From positions 1 to 64,000 of the forward strand of contig JAKQOW010000011.1 of the NCBI GenBank assembly GCA_029565065.1: 64,000 bases of DNA. Direction: 5' to 3'. The DNA comes from Acidobacteriota bacterium (lineage in GTDB: Bacteria; Acidobacteriota; JAAYUB01). The translations under genes were made by a program, and so were the position numbers. The first letter of the stretch is position 1. The number at the start of each line of letters is the position of its first letter. Below the pieces are notes generated by a model. The model was not told the origin of the DNA. It searched no databases and saw only the letters and a list, made by a program, of their open reading frames with translations. Shown one piece after another: positions 7,334 to 16,436 of this stretch.

Positions 7334-9358
7334 TCATTTCAGGTAATCCCCCAGCCAGCGATGGATCTCCTTCCACCAGCGGACGTTGTTCTGGGGCTTC
7401 TCGATGACGTGTCCCTCGTCGGGGAAGTAGAGCAGCCGCGCGGGCACGCCCTTGACCCGGAGGGTGGTGAACAGCGACAGCCCCTCGGTCACGGGAACGC
7501 GGAAATCGATCTCGCCGTGGGTCACCAGGGTGGGGGTGGCAAACGCCGCCGCCCGCGCGTGGGGAGACCAGCGCGCGTAGAGCTCCGGCATGGTCCACGG
7601 CGTCTCGCCCATGTCCCAGGCGGGGTACCACAACTCCTCGGTGGCGCCGTAGAAGGCGGCCAGGTTGTAGAGGCCGGCGTGGCTCACCAGGCACTTGAAG
7701 CGGGTGGTGTGCCCCATAATCCAGTTCACCGAGTAGCCGCCGAAGGAGCCGCCGACGGCGGCCTGGCGGCCGGCGTCGACGAACGGGTAGCTGGCGAGCA
7801 CGTGGTCCAGGCCGGCCATCAGGTCCAGGTAGCAGCGGCCGCCGTAGTCGCGGCTGACCTCCTCGCGGAATCGGGCGCCGTACCCCTCGCTGCCGCGGGG
7901 ATTGATGAACACCCCGACGTAGCCGGGCGCGGTGATGAGCGAGTGGGTGAACCAGTCGGTGAGGAATTCGTCGGCCCACATGCCCTGGGGGCCGCCATGG
8001 ATGGTCATCACCACCGGGTATTTCCGGCCGGGATCGAACCGGGGCGGCCGGAGCAGGAAGCCGTGCACCCGCGCCCCGTCGGCGCCGGTGAACCAGAAAT
8101 CCTCCAGCGCGGGAAGCTCCACCTCCTGGAGCAGCTCGCGGTTGAAGGCGGTCAGCGATCGGGCCTCCCCGCCGGCGGCGGGCATCGCGTACAACTCACC
8201 CGGCTGGTGCGCGTGGGAGCGGATGAACACCAGCCGGCGGCCGTCGGGGGTCACCCGCAGCCCGGTGACGGTGCCCGCGTGGGCCAGCCGCTCCACCCGG
8301 CCGGCGGCGAGATCGACGGTGCAGATGCCGGTGCGGCCCTCGTCCCGCGTGGTGAAGAACAGGCGACTGCTGTCGGGGTGCCAGGCGAATTCGACGACGG
8401 AGCGGTCCAGGGCGGCGGTGAGGTCGCGGCGCTCGCCGGTCCGTCGGTCCATGACGACGAGGCGCTCGGTGTCCGACTCGTAACCGGGCTGGGTCATGGC
8501 GACATACGCCAGGAAGCGCCCGTCCGGCGAGTAGCGCGGCTGCTTGTCCAGGGCCGGGTTCGGCGTGAGGCGTTCCGGATCGCCGCCGGCCAGGGGGACG
8601 CGGTACAGGTCGAGGTTCGTGCTCAGCGCCGGTTCCGGCGCGGTGACGCGGACATAGCACAGCTCGGCGCCCTCGGGGGAGACGGCGAAGTCGTGCCGGC
8701 TGGCCAGGGAGACCGGCGGCGTGTCGAAGTCGCCGGGGGTCAGGTCGCGCATCGTGCCGCCGGCCAGCTCCACGTGGAAGACGTGGTTGCGGGCGTCGCC
8801 GAGCCAGGTGTCCCACTGCCGGTACAGCAGCCGGTCGATGGTCCGGGCCGTGCACTTGGGCAGTTCCGCCCCGTAGGGGTTCTCCGTCTCCGCCTGCCCC
8901 TCCGGCACTTTGCGCACCGCGCACACCAGCCCGCGGCCGTCGGGAAGCCAGAGCGGCGATTGGATGTCGGCCTTGGATTGGGTCAGCCGGCGGGCCTCGC
9001 CGCCGTCGGCGGCGATGAGCCAGAGGTCCGCCACGCCGTCCCGGTTCGAGACGAAGGCGATAACCCGGCCGTCGGGGGACCAGCGGGGGGAATGGTCCTC
9101 CTTCGGCCCGGCGGTCAGCCGGCGGGGCGCGCCGCCGTCGAGGGGCACGAGCCAGATGTCGCTGTCGGCGGCATTGTCGGCCAGCGTCACGCGGGTGACG
9201 GTGACGGCCACGTGGCGGCCGTCGGGTGACACCTGCGGATCGGCCACCTCGAGAACGCGGTACAGGTCTTCGGGCTGAAGGCTCCGTCGCTCGGCCGGTA
9301 GCCAGCCGGCGGCGGCCAGGACGGTCAGGAAAACGATCCATCGAATCCACGTGCGCAT
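7334..9358 (-). CDS. Secreted S9-family prolyl oligopeptidase-like peptidase
   Basis: A 674-residue serine peptidase of the S9C type (acylaminoacyl-peptidase / dipeptidyl-peptidase 5 relatives). A signal peptide (MRTWIRWIVFLTVLAAAGWLPA) precedes a WD40/TolB-like beta propeller (about 30-400) with repeated SPDGR motifs. The C-terminal alpha/beta hydrolase has Ser538 in GGSFGGY, Asp618 in HGEIDFRVP and His650 in DEGHVIEKP, so the triad is intact. GGAGG lies 6 nt from the start. Expected activity is removal of dipeptides or acyl-amino acids from short peptides in the periplasm. Confidence 0.93.
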   Translation of the reverse strand: MRTWIRWIVFLTVLAAAGWLPAERRSLQPEDLYRVLEVADPQVSPDGRHVAVTVTRVTLADNAADSDIWLVPLDGGAPRRLTAGPKEDHSPRWSPDGRVIAFVSNRDGVADLWLIAADGGEARRLTQSKADIQSPLWLPDGRGLVCAVRKVPEGQAETENPYGAELPKCTARTIDRLLYRQWDTWLGDARNHVFHVELAGGTMRDLTPGDFDTPPVSLASRHDFAVSPEGAELCYVRVTAPEPALSTNLDLYRVPLAGGDPERLTPNPALDKQPRYSPDGRFLAYVAMTQPGYESDTERLVVMDRRTGERRDLTAALDRSVVEFAWHPDSSRLFFTTRDEGRTGICTVDLAAGRVERLAHAGTVTGLRVTPDGRRLVFIRSHAHQPGELYAMPAAGGEARSLTAFNRELLQEVELPALEDFWFTGADGARVHGFLLRPPRFDPGRKYPVVMTIHGGPQGMWADEFLTDWFTHSLITAPGYVGVFINPRGSEGYGARFREEVSRDYGGRCYLDLMAGLDHVLASYPFVDAGRQAAVGGSFGGYSVNWIMGHTTRFKCLVSHAGLYNLAAFYGATEELWYPAWDMGETPWTMPELYARWSPHARAAAFATPTLVTHGEIDFRVPVTEGLSLFTTLRVKGVPARLLYFPDEGHVIEKPQNNVRWWKEIHRWLGDYLK

Positions 9359-9414
9359 GATGTCCTCCCAATACGTGTCGGCAACAAAACGTCGACCGGG
9401 CCGGTTCGGCCGGC

Positions 9415-10893
9415 TCAGCGATCCAGTTCGCGCCGGATATGCCGGATCGCGGCTTTGAGAACCTTGAGCCGGGCCCAGCGCTTGTCTTCGGCTTCAACCA
9501 GCACCCACGGCGCGCGGGTGGTGCTGGTCCGCTCGATCATGTCCACCGCGGCCGCCTCGTAGGCGTTCCATTTGGCCCGGTTGCGCCAGTCCTCCTCGGT
9601 GATTTTGTACTGCTTGTAGGGGGTGACCTGGCGGTCCTCGAAGCGCCGCAGTTGCTCTTCGGGGCTGATGGCCAGCCAGAATTTGACGACGATGATGCCG
9701 AAGTCCGTGAGCTCCTCTTCGAAGGCGTTGATTTCGGCGTAGGCCCGCTGCCAGTCGGCGCGGGAGCAGAAACCCTCGAGGCGCTCCACCAGCACCCGGC
9801 CGTACCAGGAGCGGTCATAGATCGACACCCGCCCCTGTCGCGGCAGGTGGCGCCAGAAGCGCCACAGGTAGGGACGGGCGCGCTCCTCGTCGGTGGGCGC
9901 GGCGATGCTGATCACCTGGTAGTTGCGGGCGTCCATGGCCTGGGTGAGGCGCCGGATGGTGCCGCCCTTGCCGGCGGCATCCGGACCTTCGAACACCAGG
10001 ATGAGCTGGCGCCCTTCCTCGTGGAGCCGGCGGGTGAGCTGGTTGAACTGGCCCTGGCAGCGCAGCAGCCGTTCGTCGTGCCCCTTGCCGTCGGCGCGGC
10101 GGGACAGGTCCAGCGCCCGGATGATGCTGGCCGCCGGGGGCTTCGGCCGGTCGGGCTGCGGTTTCGGCGCGGCGGCGTGGCCGACGGCGGCCAGCCCGTC
10201 GGTCAAGGCCTGCAGCAGGACCCGGGCCACGGAGAGGTTGCGGAAGTTCTCGTCGGCGGCGGCGATGATATGCCACGGCGCGGCGCCGGTGCTCGTCCGC
10301 CGGATGGCGGTCTCGGAGACCTCGCGGAAGCGGTCGTACCGCTTGAAGTACTTCCAGTCGATGGGCCGGACCCGCCACTTCTGGAGCGGATCACGCTCCA
10401 GCGCCTCGAGGCGCCGCTTCTGCGCCTTGCGCGACAAGTGCAGCCAGAATTTGACCACCAGGTAGCCCTCCCGCCCCAGCAGCTCCTCGAAGGCGACCAT
10501 GCGGTCCAGCCGCTCCTGGAAGCGGGCGCCGCCCATCCGGCCGAAGACGCGCTCGATGACGGGCTGGGTGTACCAGGACCCGAGGAAGATGGCCATCCGG
10601 CCGCGAGGCGGCAGCACGCGCCAGAACCGCCACATGGGCGGCCGCATCCGCTCCACGTCGGAGGGCTCGCTCATGGCGTGGGTCTCGATGCCGCGTGCGT
10701 CCAGCCACTCGTGCAGCAGGTTGACGGTGCTGGTCTTGCCGGCGCCCTCGACGCCGCCCACCAGCACGACCACGCCCAGGTTCGATGCGGCCAGCTCCCG
10801 CTGCGCCGCGAGCAGCGCCGCCCGGAGCGCCGGCACCTGCTCCTCGTACGCGGCCTTGCCGATCTTCTGAATCACTTCAGCGGTTTCGAACAT
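9415..10893 (-). CDS. pap: Polyphosphate:AMP phosphotransferase (two-domain PPK2)
   Basis: A 492-residue protein made of two fused PPK2 domains, the architecture of class II PPK2 (PAP), which phosphorylates AMP to ADP using polyphosphate. Domain 1 (about 10-235) has Walker A GGVEGAGKT (46-54). Domain 2 (about 255-490) has Walker A GPDAAGKG (303-310) and the full DRSWYGR lid/Walker B motif (360-366). The same site in domain 1 reads LGSWYTQ, lacking the Asp-Arg pair, which suggests that domain 2 carries catalysis. A linker of Pro/Lys/Ala joins the halves. GGAGG lies upstream of the start. Confidence 0.9.
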   Translation of the reverse strand: MFETAEVIQKIGKAAYEEQVPALRAALLAAQRELAASNLGVVVLVGGVEGAGKTSTVNLLHEWLDARGIETHAMSEPSDVERMRPPMWRFWRVLPPRGRMAIFLGSWYTQPVIERVFGRMGGARFQERLDRMVAFEELLGREGYLVVKFWLHLSRKAQKRRLEALERDPLQKWRVRPIDWKYFKRYDRFREVSETAIRRTSTGAAPWHIIAAADENFRNLSVARVLLQALTDGLAAVGHAAAPKPQPDRPKPPAASIIRALDLSRRADGKGHDERLLRCQGQFNQLTRRLHEEGRQLILVFEGPDAAGKGGTIRRLTQAMDARNYQVISIAAPTDEERARPYLWRFWRHLPRQGRVSIYDRSWYGRVLVERLEGFCSRADWQRAYAEINAFEEELTDFGIIVVKFWLAISPEEQLRRFEDRQVTPYKQYKITEEDWRNRAKWNAYEAAAVDMIERTSTTRAPWVLVEAEDKRWARLKVLKAAIRHIRRELDR

Positions 10894-10992
10894 GGCACCC
10901 CTCCGCGAGAATCTCCCGGTGTATGACGGCGTGACGCTCCAGCTTCCGGTGACTCCGGGTAGCCGGGCGCCCGCGGGCGATCCGGTCCGAAG

Positions 10993-11847
10993 TCAGGCGG
11001 ACACGATCCGGTTGCGGATGCCGCCGATCCCCTCGATGGCGCATTCCACCACGTCGCCCGGCCGAAGGAACTCGGGCGGGGTGCGGGCGAAGCCCACGCC
11101 GCTGGGCGTGCCGGTGGCGAGCACGTCGCCCGGCAGCAGCGTCAGGCCCAGCGACAGCCACTCGATCAGGGTGGGGATGTCGAAGATGAACTCGGCGGTG
11201 GAGGCATCCTGCTTGACGGCGCCGTTGACCCGGCTGGTGAGGCGCAGGCGGTGCGGATCGATCAGCTCGTCGGCGGTGACAATCCAGGGTCCCATGGGGC
11301 AAGCGCCGTCCAGGCTCTTGCCCTTGAAGAACTGTCCGCCGTGGCCCGATTGGACGTCCCGCGCGGAGACGTCGTTGAGCACGGTGTAGCCGAAGACGTG
11401 GTCCATGGCGGCGGCCTGCGGGATGTTCTTGCCCGCCCGGCTGATCACCACCGCCAGCTCCACTTCCCAGTCCAGCTGCGCGGTGACCCGCGGGTCGAGG
11501 GGGATGTCGCCGTGCGGCCCGTTGACCGCCGTGGTCGCCTTGGTGAAGAACTGGGGGCGCTCCGGCAGCCGCAGCTCGCGGCCCCGGGCCCGTGCCCCTT
11601 CGCGGGCGTGCTCGAGGTAGTTGAGGCCCACGCAGAAGATGTTGCGCCGCGGCGCCGGGATGGGCGCCAGCAGGATCAGCCCGGCCAGTGGCAGCGGCGG
11701 GCCGTCGGCTTGACGGGCGCGGTCCAGGCCGGCCGAACCCGCCGCGATCAAGGCGAGCATGTCCGTGCCGGGCACGGGGGTCACGGCGTCGCCGCGGACG
11801 ATACCGACGGCCGGGCCATGGGCAGCGGCGTAAGAGACGAGTCGCAT
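10993..11847 (-). CDS. Fumarylacetoacetate hydrolase family enzyme
   Basis: A 284-residue member of the FAH superfamily, metal-dependent C-C hydrolases or decarboxylases acting on beta-diketo acids. The core motifs are NIFCVGLNYLEHA, DWEVELAVVI (the metal-binding ExE), FGYTVLNDVSARD, KSLDGACPMGPWIV and TGTPSGVG. The start follows GGAGG at 7 nt; the frame runs further upstream only as an antisense shadow of the next gene. Family members include fumarylpyruvate hydrolase, homoprotocatechuate-pathway decarboxylase and 2,4-didehydro-3-deoxy-rhamnonate hydrolase. No pathway neighbours allow a choice. Confidence 0.88.
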   Translation of the reverse strand: MRLVSYAAAHGPAVGIVRGDAVTPVPGTDMLALIAAGSAGLDRARQADGPPLPLAGLILLAPIPAPRRNIFCVGLNYLEHAREGARARGRELRLPERPQFFTKATTAVNGPHGDIPLDPRVTAQLDWEVELAVVISRAGKNIPQAAAMDHVFGYTVLNDVSARDVQSGHGGQFFKGKSLDGACPMGPWIVTADELIDPHRLRLTSRVNGAVKQDASTAEFIFDIPTLIEWLSLGLTLLPGDVLATGTPSGVGFARTPPEFLRPGDVVECAIEGIGGIRNRIVSA

Positions 11848-11877
11848 GGTCGCCTCCAGGTGGGATCGAACGGGATC

Positions 11878-11906
11878 ATGGTACCAGAACCGCCGGTGCG
11901 GGTAAA
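11878..11906 (-). promoter_or_regulatory. Candidate promoter for the FAH-family gene
   Basis: On the minus strand, TTTACC (11901-11906), 17 bp, TACCAT (11878-11883), ending about 30 bp before the start codon. Confidence 0.5.
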
Positions 11907-11948
11907 TCCCGCGGACGCGGTACGTGACGGCCGGCTGATGCCGGACCG

Positions 11949-12878
11949 TCAGGTGGTCCGGTCGCAGGCTGCGTCGGTTGGGGTCGGCGGCTGGTCGTCG
12001 CCGGACTTGCGCTGCGGCGCCGCGCCGAGATAGATTCCGGCGAGCGCCACGCCCAGGCCCAGCCACTCCAGTGTTCCGGTGGGGCGGTTGAAGAAGAGGA
12101 CATCCCACAGGAACGACAGGAGGGGCTGCAGCAGCAGGATCAGACCGGCGAGCGTCGCGGTCACCTTGGGCAGCGCGCGGGCGATGACCACCCAAGCCAG
12201 CACCTGGCCCAGCAGCGCGTAGACCAGCAGGCCGGACCACGTGGTTTCGTCGGGGATCGTGAAGTGCTCGCCCTGCAGCCAGCCGCCGGCGCCGAGAAAC
12301 GCCGCCGACGACAGGGACACCACGCTCAGGCTGGCCAGCGGCGTCAGCGCCCGGGGATGCGCCTGGGCTGCGCGCAGGATCACCAGGTAGGCGGCGTAGC
12401 AACCCGCGGTGATCAGCCCCAGGACGACTCCCCAGCGGTAGTCGGGACCGACGGCCTGCCAGCGCGGTCCCACGATGAGCGCGATGCCGCCGAGACCCAT
12501 GGCGATGGCCGCGAGGTGGCGCGGCCCCAGGCGCTCTTTCAGGATCAGCATGCCGTAGGCGGCGACGAGGAACACCTGGAAGTTGCCCAGCAGCGTGGCC
12601 AGTCCGGGTCCCACAAGGCGGATGCTGCGGTGCCACACGGCCAGGTCCACCGCAAACGCCAGGCCGGCGGCGACCGCCAGCAGCGCCGGCCCGGGCCCGT
12701 GCCAGAGGCGCTGCCGCGCCGCGGCCGCACCGGCCAGGAGCATGACGCCGCCGAACAGCATGCGGTAGAAGGCGGTCACCGTCGGGCCGGTGTGCACCAG
12801 CTTCACGCAGATGGGCGCGAAGCTCAGGATGAGCGCGCCGGCCATGAGCTCCAGCGTGGGACGGCGGTGGTCGGTCAT
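11949..12878 (-). CDS. EamA/DMT-superfamily transporter
   Basis: A 309-residue integral membrane protein with about ten hydrophobic segments arranged as two EamA repeats (about 10-140 and 150-290), typical of drug/metabolite exporters of the DMT superfamily. Motifs include APICVKLVHTGPTVTAFYRMLFGG in the first repeat and LLQPLLSFLWDVLFFNRPTGTLEWLGLGVALAGIYLG in the second. The C-terminal tail is short and hydrophilic. The Shine-Dalgarno is weak (GAGAAG); a second ATG at codon 12 is an alternative start. Substrate unknown. It is divergent from the TonB-dependent receptor. Confidence 0.88.
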   Translation of the reverse strand: MTDHRRPTLELMAGALILSFAPICVKLVHTGPTVTAFYRMLFGGVMLLAGAAAARQRLWHGPGPALLAVAAGLAFAVDLAVWHRSIRLVGPGLATLLGNFQVFLVAAYGMLILKERLGPRHLAAIAMGLGGIALIVGPRWQAVGPDYRWGVVLGLITAGCYAAYLVILRAAQAHPRALTPLASLSVVSLSSAAFLGAGGWLQGEHFTIPDETTWSGLLVYALLGQVLAWVVIARALPKVTATLAGLILLLQPLLSFLWDVLFFNRPTGTLEWLGLGVALAGIYLGAAPQRKSGDDQPPTPTDAACDRTT

Positions 12879-12913
12879 CGGCTTCTCGCCGGGGCGTTTT
12901 CCGTCATTCCGCC

Positions 12914-12942
12914 ATGATTGGCCCGCCGAGCGGGTTTGTCAA
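12914..12942 (-). promoter_or_regulatory. Candidate promoter for the EamA gene
   Basis: On the minus strand, a perfect -35 TTGACA (12937-12942), 17 bp, AATCAT (12914-12919). Confidence 0.55.
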
Positions 12943-12959
12943 GATCCGGCGCGGTGCGA

Positions 12960-12988
12960 TTGCGATTCGGCGCGTGTGCGGCTACAAT
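12960..12988 (+). promoter_or_regulatory. Promoter for the TonB-dependent receptor, predicted leaderless
   Basis: TTGCGA (12960-12965), 17 bp, TACAAT (12983-12988). The start site would fall near 12995, three bases before the ATG at 12998. No Shine-Dalgarno is present, so a leaderless transcript is predicted. Confidence 0.6.
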
Positions 12989-12997
12989 CCGCTTATC

Positions 12998-15181
12998 ATG
13001 GGAAGACATTTGCAGACGGTTCTGATGTGGATCGTGTTGGGCGTGTGGCCGCTGGCACTCGACGGCCGGCTGCTGGGCCCGGACGGGCAGCCGCTCGGCG
13101 GCGCCCGGGTGGTCGTGGTGGGCCAGACCGGGACGGCGCTGGCCGACGCCGACGGACGGTTCCGGCTGGAGCCGACGCCGGCGCTTCCCTTCGAGCTCGT
13201 GGTAATGCGCCCCGACGGCGTGGCGCTTCGTCCCGTGACGGTACGGGAGGTTCCGGCGGACGGTCCGCTGGAGATCCGGCTGGAGTCGGCGGCCAGCAAC
13301 ACTGTCACCGTGGTCGCGGGCATCGTGCCGGACCTGGAACTGCCTCCGGCGGCCGCCGCGGCGGTGATCGGGCGGGGCGACCTGGAGCTGCGGGCGCCGG
13401 CGCGGGTGCCGGACGTGCTGGAGAGCATCCCGGGCGCCGGCGTCACAGGGGAGGGGCAGTCGGCGGTGCCCGCATTGCGCGGGCTGTCCAAGGGCCGGAC
13501 GCTCATTCTCGTGGACGACGGCCGGGTGACCGCCGAGCGGCGCGCCGGCCCGTCGGCCTCCTTCCTGGATCCCGAGACGGTGGGAGAGCTCGAGGTGATC
13601 CGGGGTCCCGGATCGGTGGCATACGGGTCCGATGCGTTCGGCGGGATCATCCGGGCGCGGACCCGCCTGGCGTCGCCGGGGGAGCCTGCGGGCGGCCGGC
13701 TGTACGTGTTCGGCGCCGCCGGCGCCGCCGGCGGCGGCGGGAGCGCCGAGGGCAACGCGCCGCTGGCGTTGGGCTCGGTCACGGCGGGGGCACACTGGCG
13801 CCGGTATGCCGACTACCGCAGCCCGGCGGGGACGGTCGCCGATTCGGGCGCCACGCTGGGCGGCGCGCGCATCGGCTACCAGAGCCTGCTGGGCGGGGGC
13901 GTGCTCCGGCTGGGCTGGCGAAGCGATCTGGCCCGGGACGTGGGCAAGCCGGCGACGGATTCCCAGACGACCGGCACCGTCTACCCGGTCGAGGACTCGC
14001 ACCGCTTCAGCGCGGCATTCGAGCGGCCGGGCCCGGGCGCCTGGTCCCGGATCGGGGCCAGCTTCGCGTGGGACGCGTACCGCCTGGTGCTGGACCGGGA
14101 CCGCTATCCCACTCCCGACGTGTCGGGGCAACTGAGCCGCTCGGACACGGATGCCCGCGATTACGAAACCCGGCTCGAGGCGGAGCGGGGCTTGGGCGAC
14201 TGGGCCCGGCTGGTTCTGGGCGCCGCCGCCGCCGGCCGGTACGGCCTGCGGGCGGTCAATACCACCAGCACGTACGGCCCGGGCGGCGTTCCGTCGGCGA
14301 TCACCACCGAGGTTTCGGTGGCGGATGCCCGGCGCGACGACCTGGCGGCGTTCGCCGCCCTCGACGGCCGGTCCGGCCGGTGGTCCTGGGGCGGCGGCAT
14401 CCGGGCCGACCGGGTGAGCAGCCGGAACCGCGGCGGGTATTTCGGCGACCGTGACAGCGTCCACGGGGCCGTGTCCGGCTTCCTGGCGGGTGGCGTGGAT
14501 GTCCGGTCGGATCTGGCGGTCACCCTGCAGGCGGCCCGCGGGTTCCGGGACGCGACGCTCTCCGACCGGTACTATCGCGGGGTGACGGGACGCGGCTTTG
14601 TCACCGGCAACCCGGACCTTCAGCCCGAGACCAGCCTCCAGTTCGACGGGAGCGCGGTCTGGACATCCGGTCCGCTGCGGCTGGCGACGTACGGGTACTG
14701 GTATCGGATCCGCGACCTGATCGAGCGGTACAAGAGCGGCGGCGATTATTTTTTCCGCAATCGGGGCGAAGCGACCATCCGGGGCGCGGAGGTCGAAGCC
14801 CAGGTGGCGGTCACCGATGGGCTGCGTCTGGAGGTAGGCGCGCAGTACCTGCGGGGGGAGGCCGACGATACCGGGGAGCCCACCGACGACGTGCCGCCGC
14901 CGGGCGTGTTCGTGACGCTGCGCCGGACGCCGGGCCGGGCCTGGTGGTGGCTGGTGCGTGCGGCGGCCTATGCCCGCGACGAACGGCCTGGCCCCACGGA
15001 GGGCGTGGTGCCGGGCTACGGCGTCTGCGACATCGGGGCCGGCTGCCGGCTGGGGGAGCGGCTGGAGCTGGACGTGCTGGTGCGCAATCTGTTCGACGCC
15101 TGCTACCCCGGGTCGGCCGATGAAAAGGCCGCACTGGCGCCGGGGATCTCCCTCCAAATGGGTCTGCGGGCGACGTTTTAA
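12998..15181 (+). CDS. TonB-dependent outer-membrane receptor
   Basis: A 727-residue protein. After a signal segment comes a carboxypeptidase-D regulatory-like domain (about 15-95, GRLLGPDGQPLGGARVVVVGQTG ... DADGRFRL). A TonB plug follows (about 105-215: RVPDVLESIPGAGV, PALRGLSKGRTLILVDD, VIRGPGSVAYGSDAFGGII), then a 22-strand-type beta barrel rich in alternating aromatic and charged residues, ending in a C-terminal Phe. TonB/ExbBD and any ligand-specific periplasmic protein are not in the window. The ligand could be a siderophore, cobalamin or a glycan; no residue decides. The upstream in-frame extension to 12914 is rejected because the promoter lies inside it. Confidence 0.9.
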   Translation: MGRHLQTVLMWIVLGVWPLALDGRLLGPDGQPLGGARVVVVGQTGTALADADGRFRLEPTPALPFELVVMRPDGVALRPVTVREVPADGPLEIRLESAASNTVTVVAGIVPDLELPPAAAAAVIGRGDLELRAPARVPDVLESIPGAGVTGEGQSAVPALRGLSKGRTLILVDDGRVTAERRAGPSASFLDPETVGELEVIRGPGSVAYGSDAFGGIIRARTRLASPGEPAGGRLYVFGAAGAAGGGGSAEGNAPLALGSVTAGAHWRRYADYRSPAGTVADSGATLGGARIGYQSLLGGGVLRLGWRSDLARDVGKPATDSQTTGTVYPVEDSHRFSAAFERPGPGAWSRIGASFAWDAYRLVLDRDRYPTPDVSGQLSRSDTDARDYETRLEAERGLGDWARLVLGAAAAGRYGLRAVNTTSTYGPGGVPSAITTEVSVADARRDDLAAFAALDGRSGRWSWGGGIRADRVSSRNRGGYFGDRDSVHGAVSGFLAGGVDVRSDLAVTLQAARGFRDATLSDRYYRGVTGRGFVTGNPDLQPETSLQFDGSAVWTSGPLRLATYGYWYRIRDLIERYKSGGDYFFRNRGEATIRGAEVEAQVAVTDGLRLEVGAQYLRGEADDTGEPTDDVPPPGVFVTLRRTPGRAWWWLVRAAAYARDERPGPTEGVVPGYGVCDIGAGCRLGERLELDVLVRNLFDACYPGSADEKAALAPGISLQMGLRATF

Positions 15182-15233
15182 GTAGGCTGGATAATATCCG
15201 CAGGCGGATGACCGGCCGGCAGCTTCGTCCGGC
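15182..15233. terminator. Possible bidirectional terminator between convergent genes
   Basis: The gap holds two short GC-rich dyads (ATCCGC/GCGGAT around 15196-15209 and GCCGG/CCGGC around 15215-15233). Neither has a T-run. Weak evidence only. Confidence 0.25.
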
Positions 15234-16352
15234 TCACATCCGGCGGATGAGGATCAGCGACAGGTCGTCGCGGGCGCGGGCCTCGCCGGCGAAACGGTCG
15301 ACATCGGCCAGCAGGCGCCGGCCGGCCGCCTCGGCCGACAAGCCGTGAAGTTCGGGGGCCAGCGCCAGCAGCCGGGCGTCGTCGTAGAGCTCATTGTGGA
15401 TGTTGTGCGCCTCGGTCAGCCCGTCGGAGTAGGCCAGCAGCAACTCGCCCGGGGCCAGATCGATGGTCTGTTCGGTGAACGTCTCGTCAATGAGTACGCC
15501 CAGGGGTGCTGCGACGGGCGCCAGTGTATCCACGCCGGCCGCACGAATGGCCAGCGGCGGCAGGTGCCCGGCGTTGAGCAAGCGGACCGGCCCGCCGCCG
15601 CCGGCCGCCAGCTCCAGGTACAACAGCGTGGCGAAGCGGTTGGGCAGGCCGTCGCGGCAGAAGATGCGGTTCACCTGGCCGCCCAGACCGGCCAGATCGC
15701 GGGCGCCCGGCGCCAGGGCCCGCAGGGTGGCCTGCAGCTTGGACATGAGCAGCGCGGCGCCCAGCCCCTTGCCGGCCACGTCGCCGAGCGCCAGTCCGGT
15801 CCGCCCGCCGCCCACGTCGAGATAGTCCACGAGGTCTCCGCCCACGTCGTTCGCCGGGCGGGTGTAGAGCCAAACGTCCCAGCCCGGGATTTCCGGCGCG
15901 CGGTCGGGCAGCAGCGCCATCTGAACGGCGCGGCCCACCGCCAGCTCGTCCTTGGCCAGCAGCTTGTCCTTGAGCTCCAGCATCAGCACGAGCAGGATGA
16001 TGAAAAAGCCGAGCAACCGCGCTTCGAGATTGAAGTGGAGGTTGCCTTGATCCCAGGTGATCTGGGGGGTGAAGAAAAAAACCACGGACAGGATGAACAG
16101 GAGCTGCCGCGCCGGGGTCAGCTTCAGCAACATGCTCTTGAGGAGCCAGGCCGACAACCAGATGCCGCGCCGCAGCCAGCCCATCGCCGCCAATTTCTCC
16201 CGACGCTCCCGGTCCAGGTAGAAGGCGTACAGGTCGTGGAAGTCCCGACGAAACGTGCGGACCAGATCGTTTTTGAACAGATCCTCGATTGTCAGTTTCC
16301 AGCCGGCCTTCGGAGCGCCGGGCGGAACGTTGGAAGAATTTGATTCGCCCAT
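15234..16352 (-). CDS. SpoIIE-type PP2C phosphatase, membrane-anchored
   Basis: A 372-residue Ser/Thr phosphatase of the RsbU/SpoIIE family. An N-terminal cytoplasmic helix region (20-65) is followed by two hydrophobic segments (about 82-96 and 112-126), a short linker and the PP2C domain (about 135-370). Metal ligands are in place: ANDVGGDLVDYLDV (Asp173), LGDVAGKG (Asp191), YSDGLTEA and the C-terminal RARDDLSLILIR. Family members dephosphorylate anti-anti-sigma (STAS) proteins in partner-switching modules. No STAS or HATPase anti-sigma gene is adjacent, but the divergent neighbour is a Ser/Thr kinase. The start has an AAAGG-type Shine-Dalgarno. Confidence 0.9.
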   Translation of the reverse strand: MGESNSSNVPPGAPKAGWKLTIEDLFKNDLVRTFRRDFHDLYAFYLDRERREKLAAMGWLRRGIWLSAWLLKSMLLKLTPARQLLFILSVVFFFTPQITWDQGNLHFNLEARLLGFFIILLVLMLELKDKLLAKDELAVGRAVQMALLPDRAPEIPGWDVWLYTRPANDVGGDLVDYLDVGGGRTGLALGDVAGKGLGAALLMSKLQATLRALAPGARDLAGLGGQVNRIFCRDGLPNRFATLLYLELAAGGGGPVRLLNAGHLPPLAIRAAGVDTLAPVAAPLGVLIDETFTEQTIDLAPGELLLAYSDGLTEAHNIHNELYDDARLLALAPELHGLSAEAAGRRLLADVDRFAGEARARDDLSLILIRRM

Positions 16353-16399
16353 GGATCGCCTTTGCCTCGGATGGCGGTCCGAGCCGCAGTCTGCCCGCG

Positions 16400-16436
16400 A
16401 TTGTACCTTACCCACCCCGGACAGGCAAGCCGGGGT
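16400..16436 (-). promoter_or_regulatory. Promoter of the SpoIIE-type gene with overlapping inverted repeat
   Basis: On the minus strand, TTGCCT (16423-16428), 17 bp, TACAAT (16400-16405). A perfect 7-bp inverted repeat, ACCCCGG (16414-16420) and CCGGGGT (16430-16436) with 9 bp between, brackets the -35 hexamer. Its position fits a repressor or activator site. A second repeat, CACCGGA (16454-16460) and TCCGGTG (16483-16489), lies toward the kinase gene. Confidence 0.55.
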
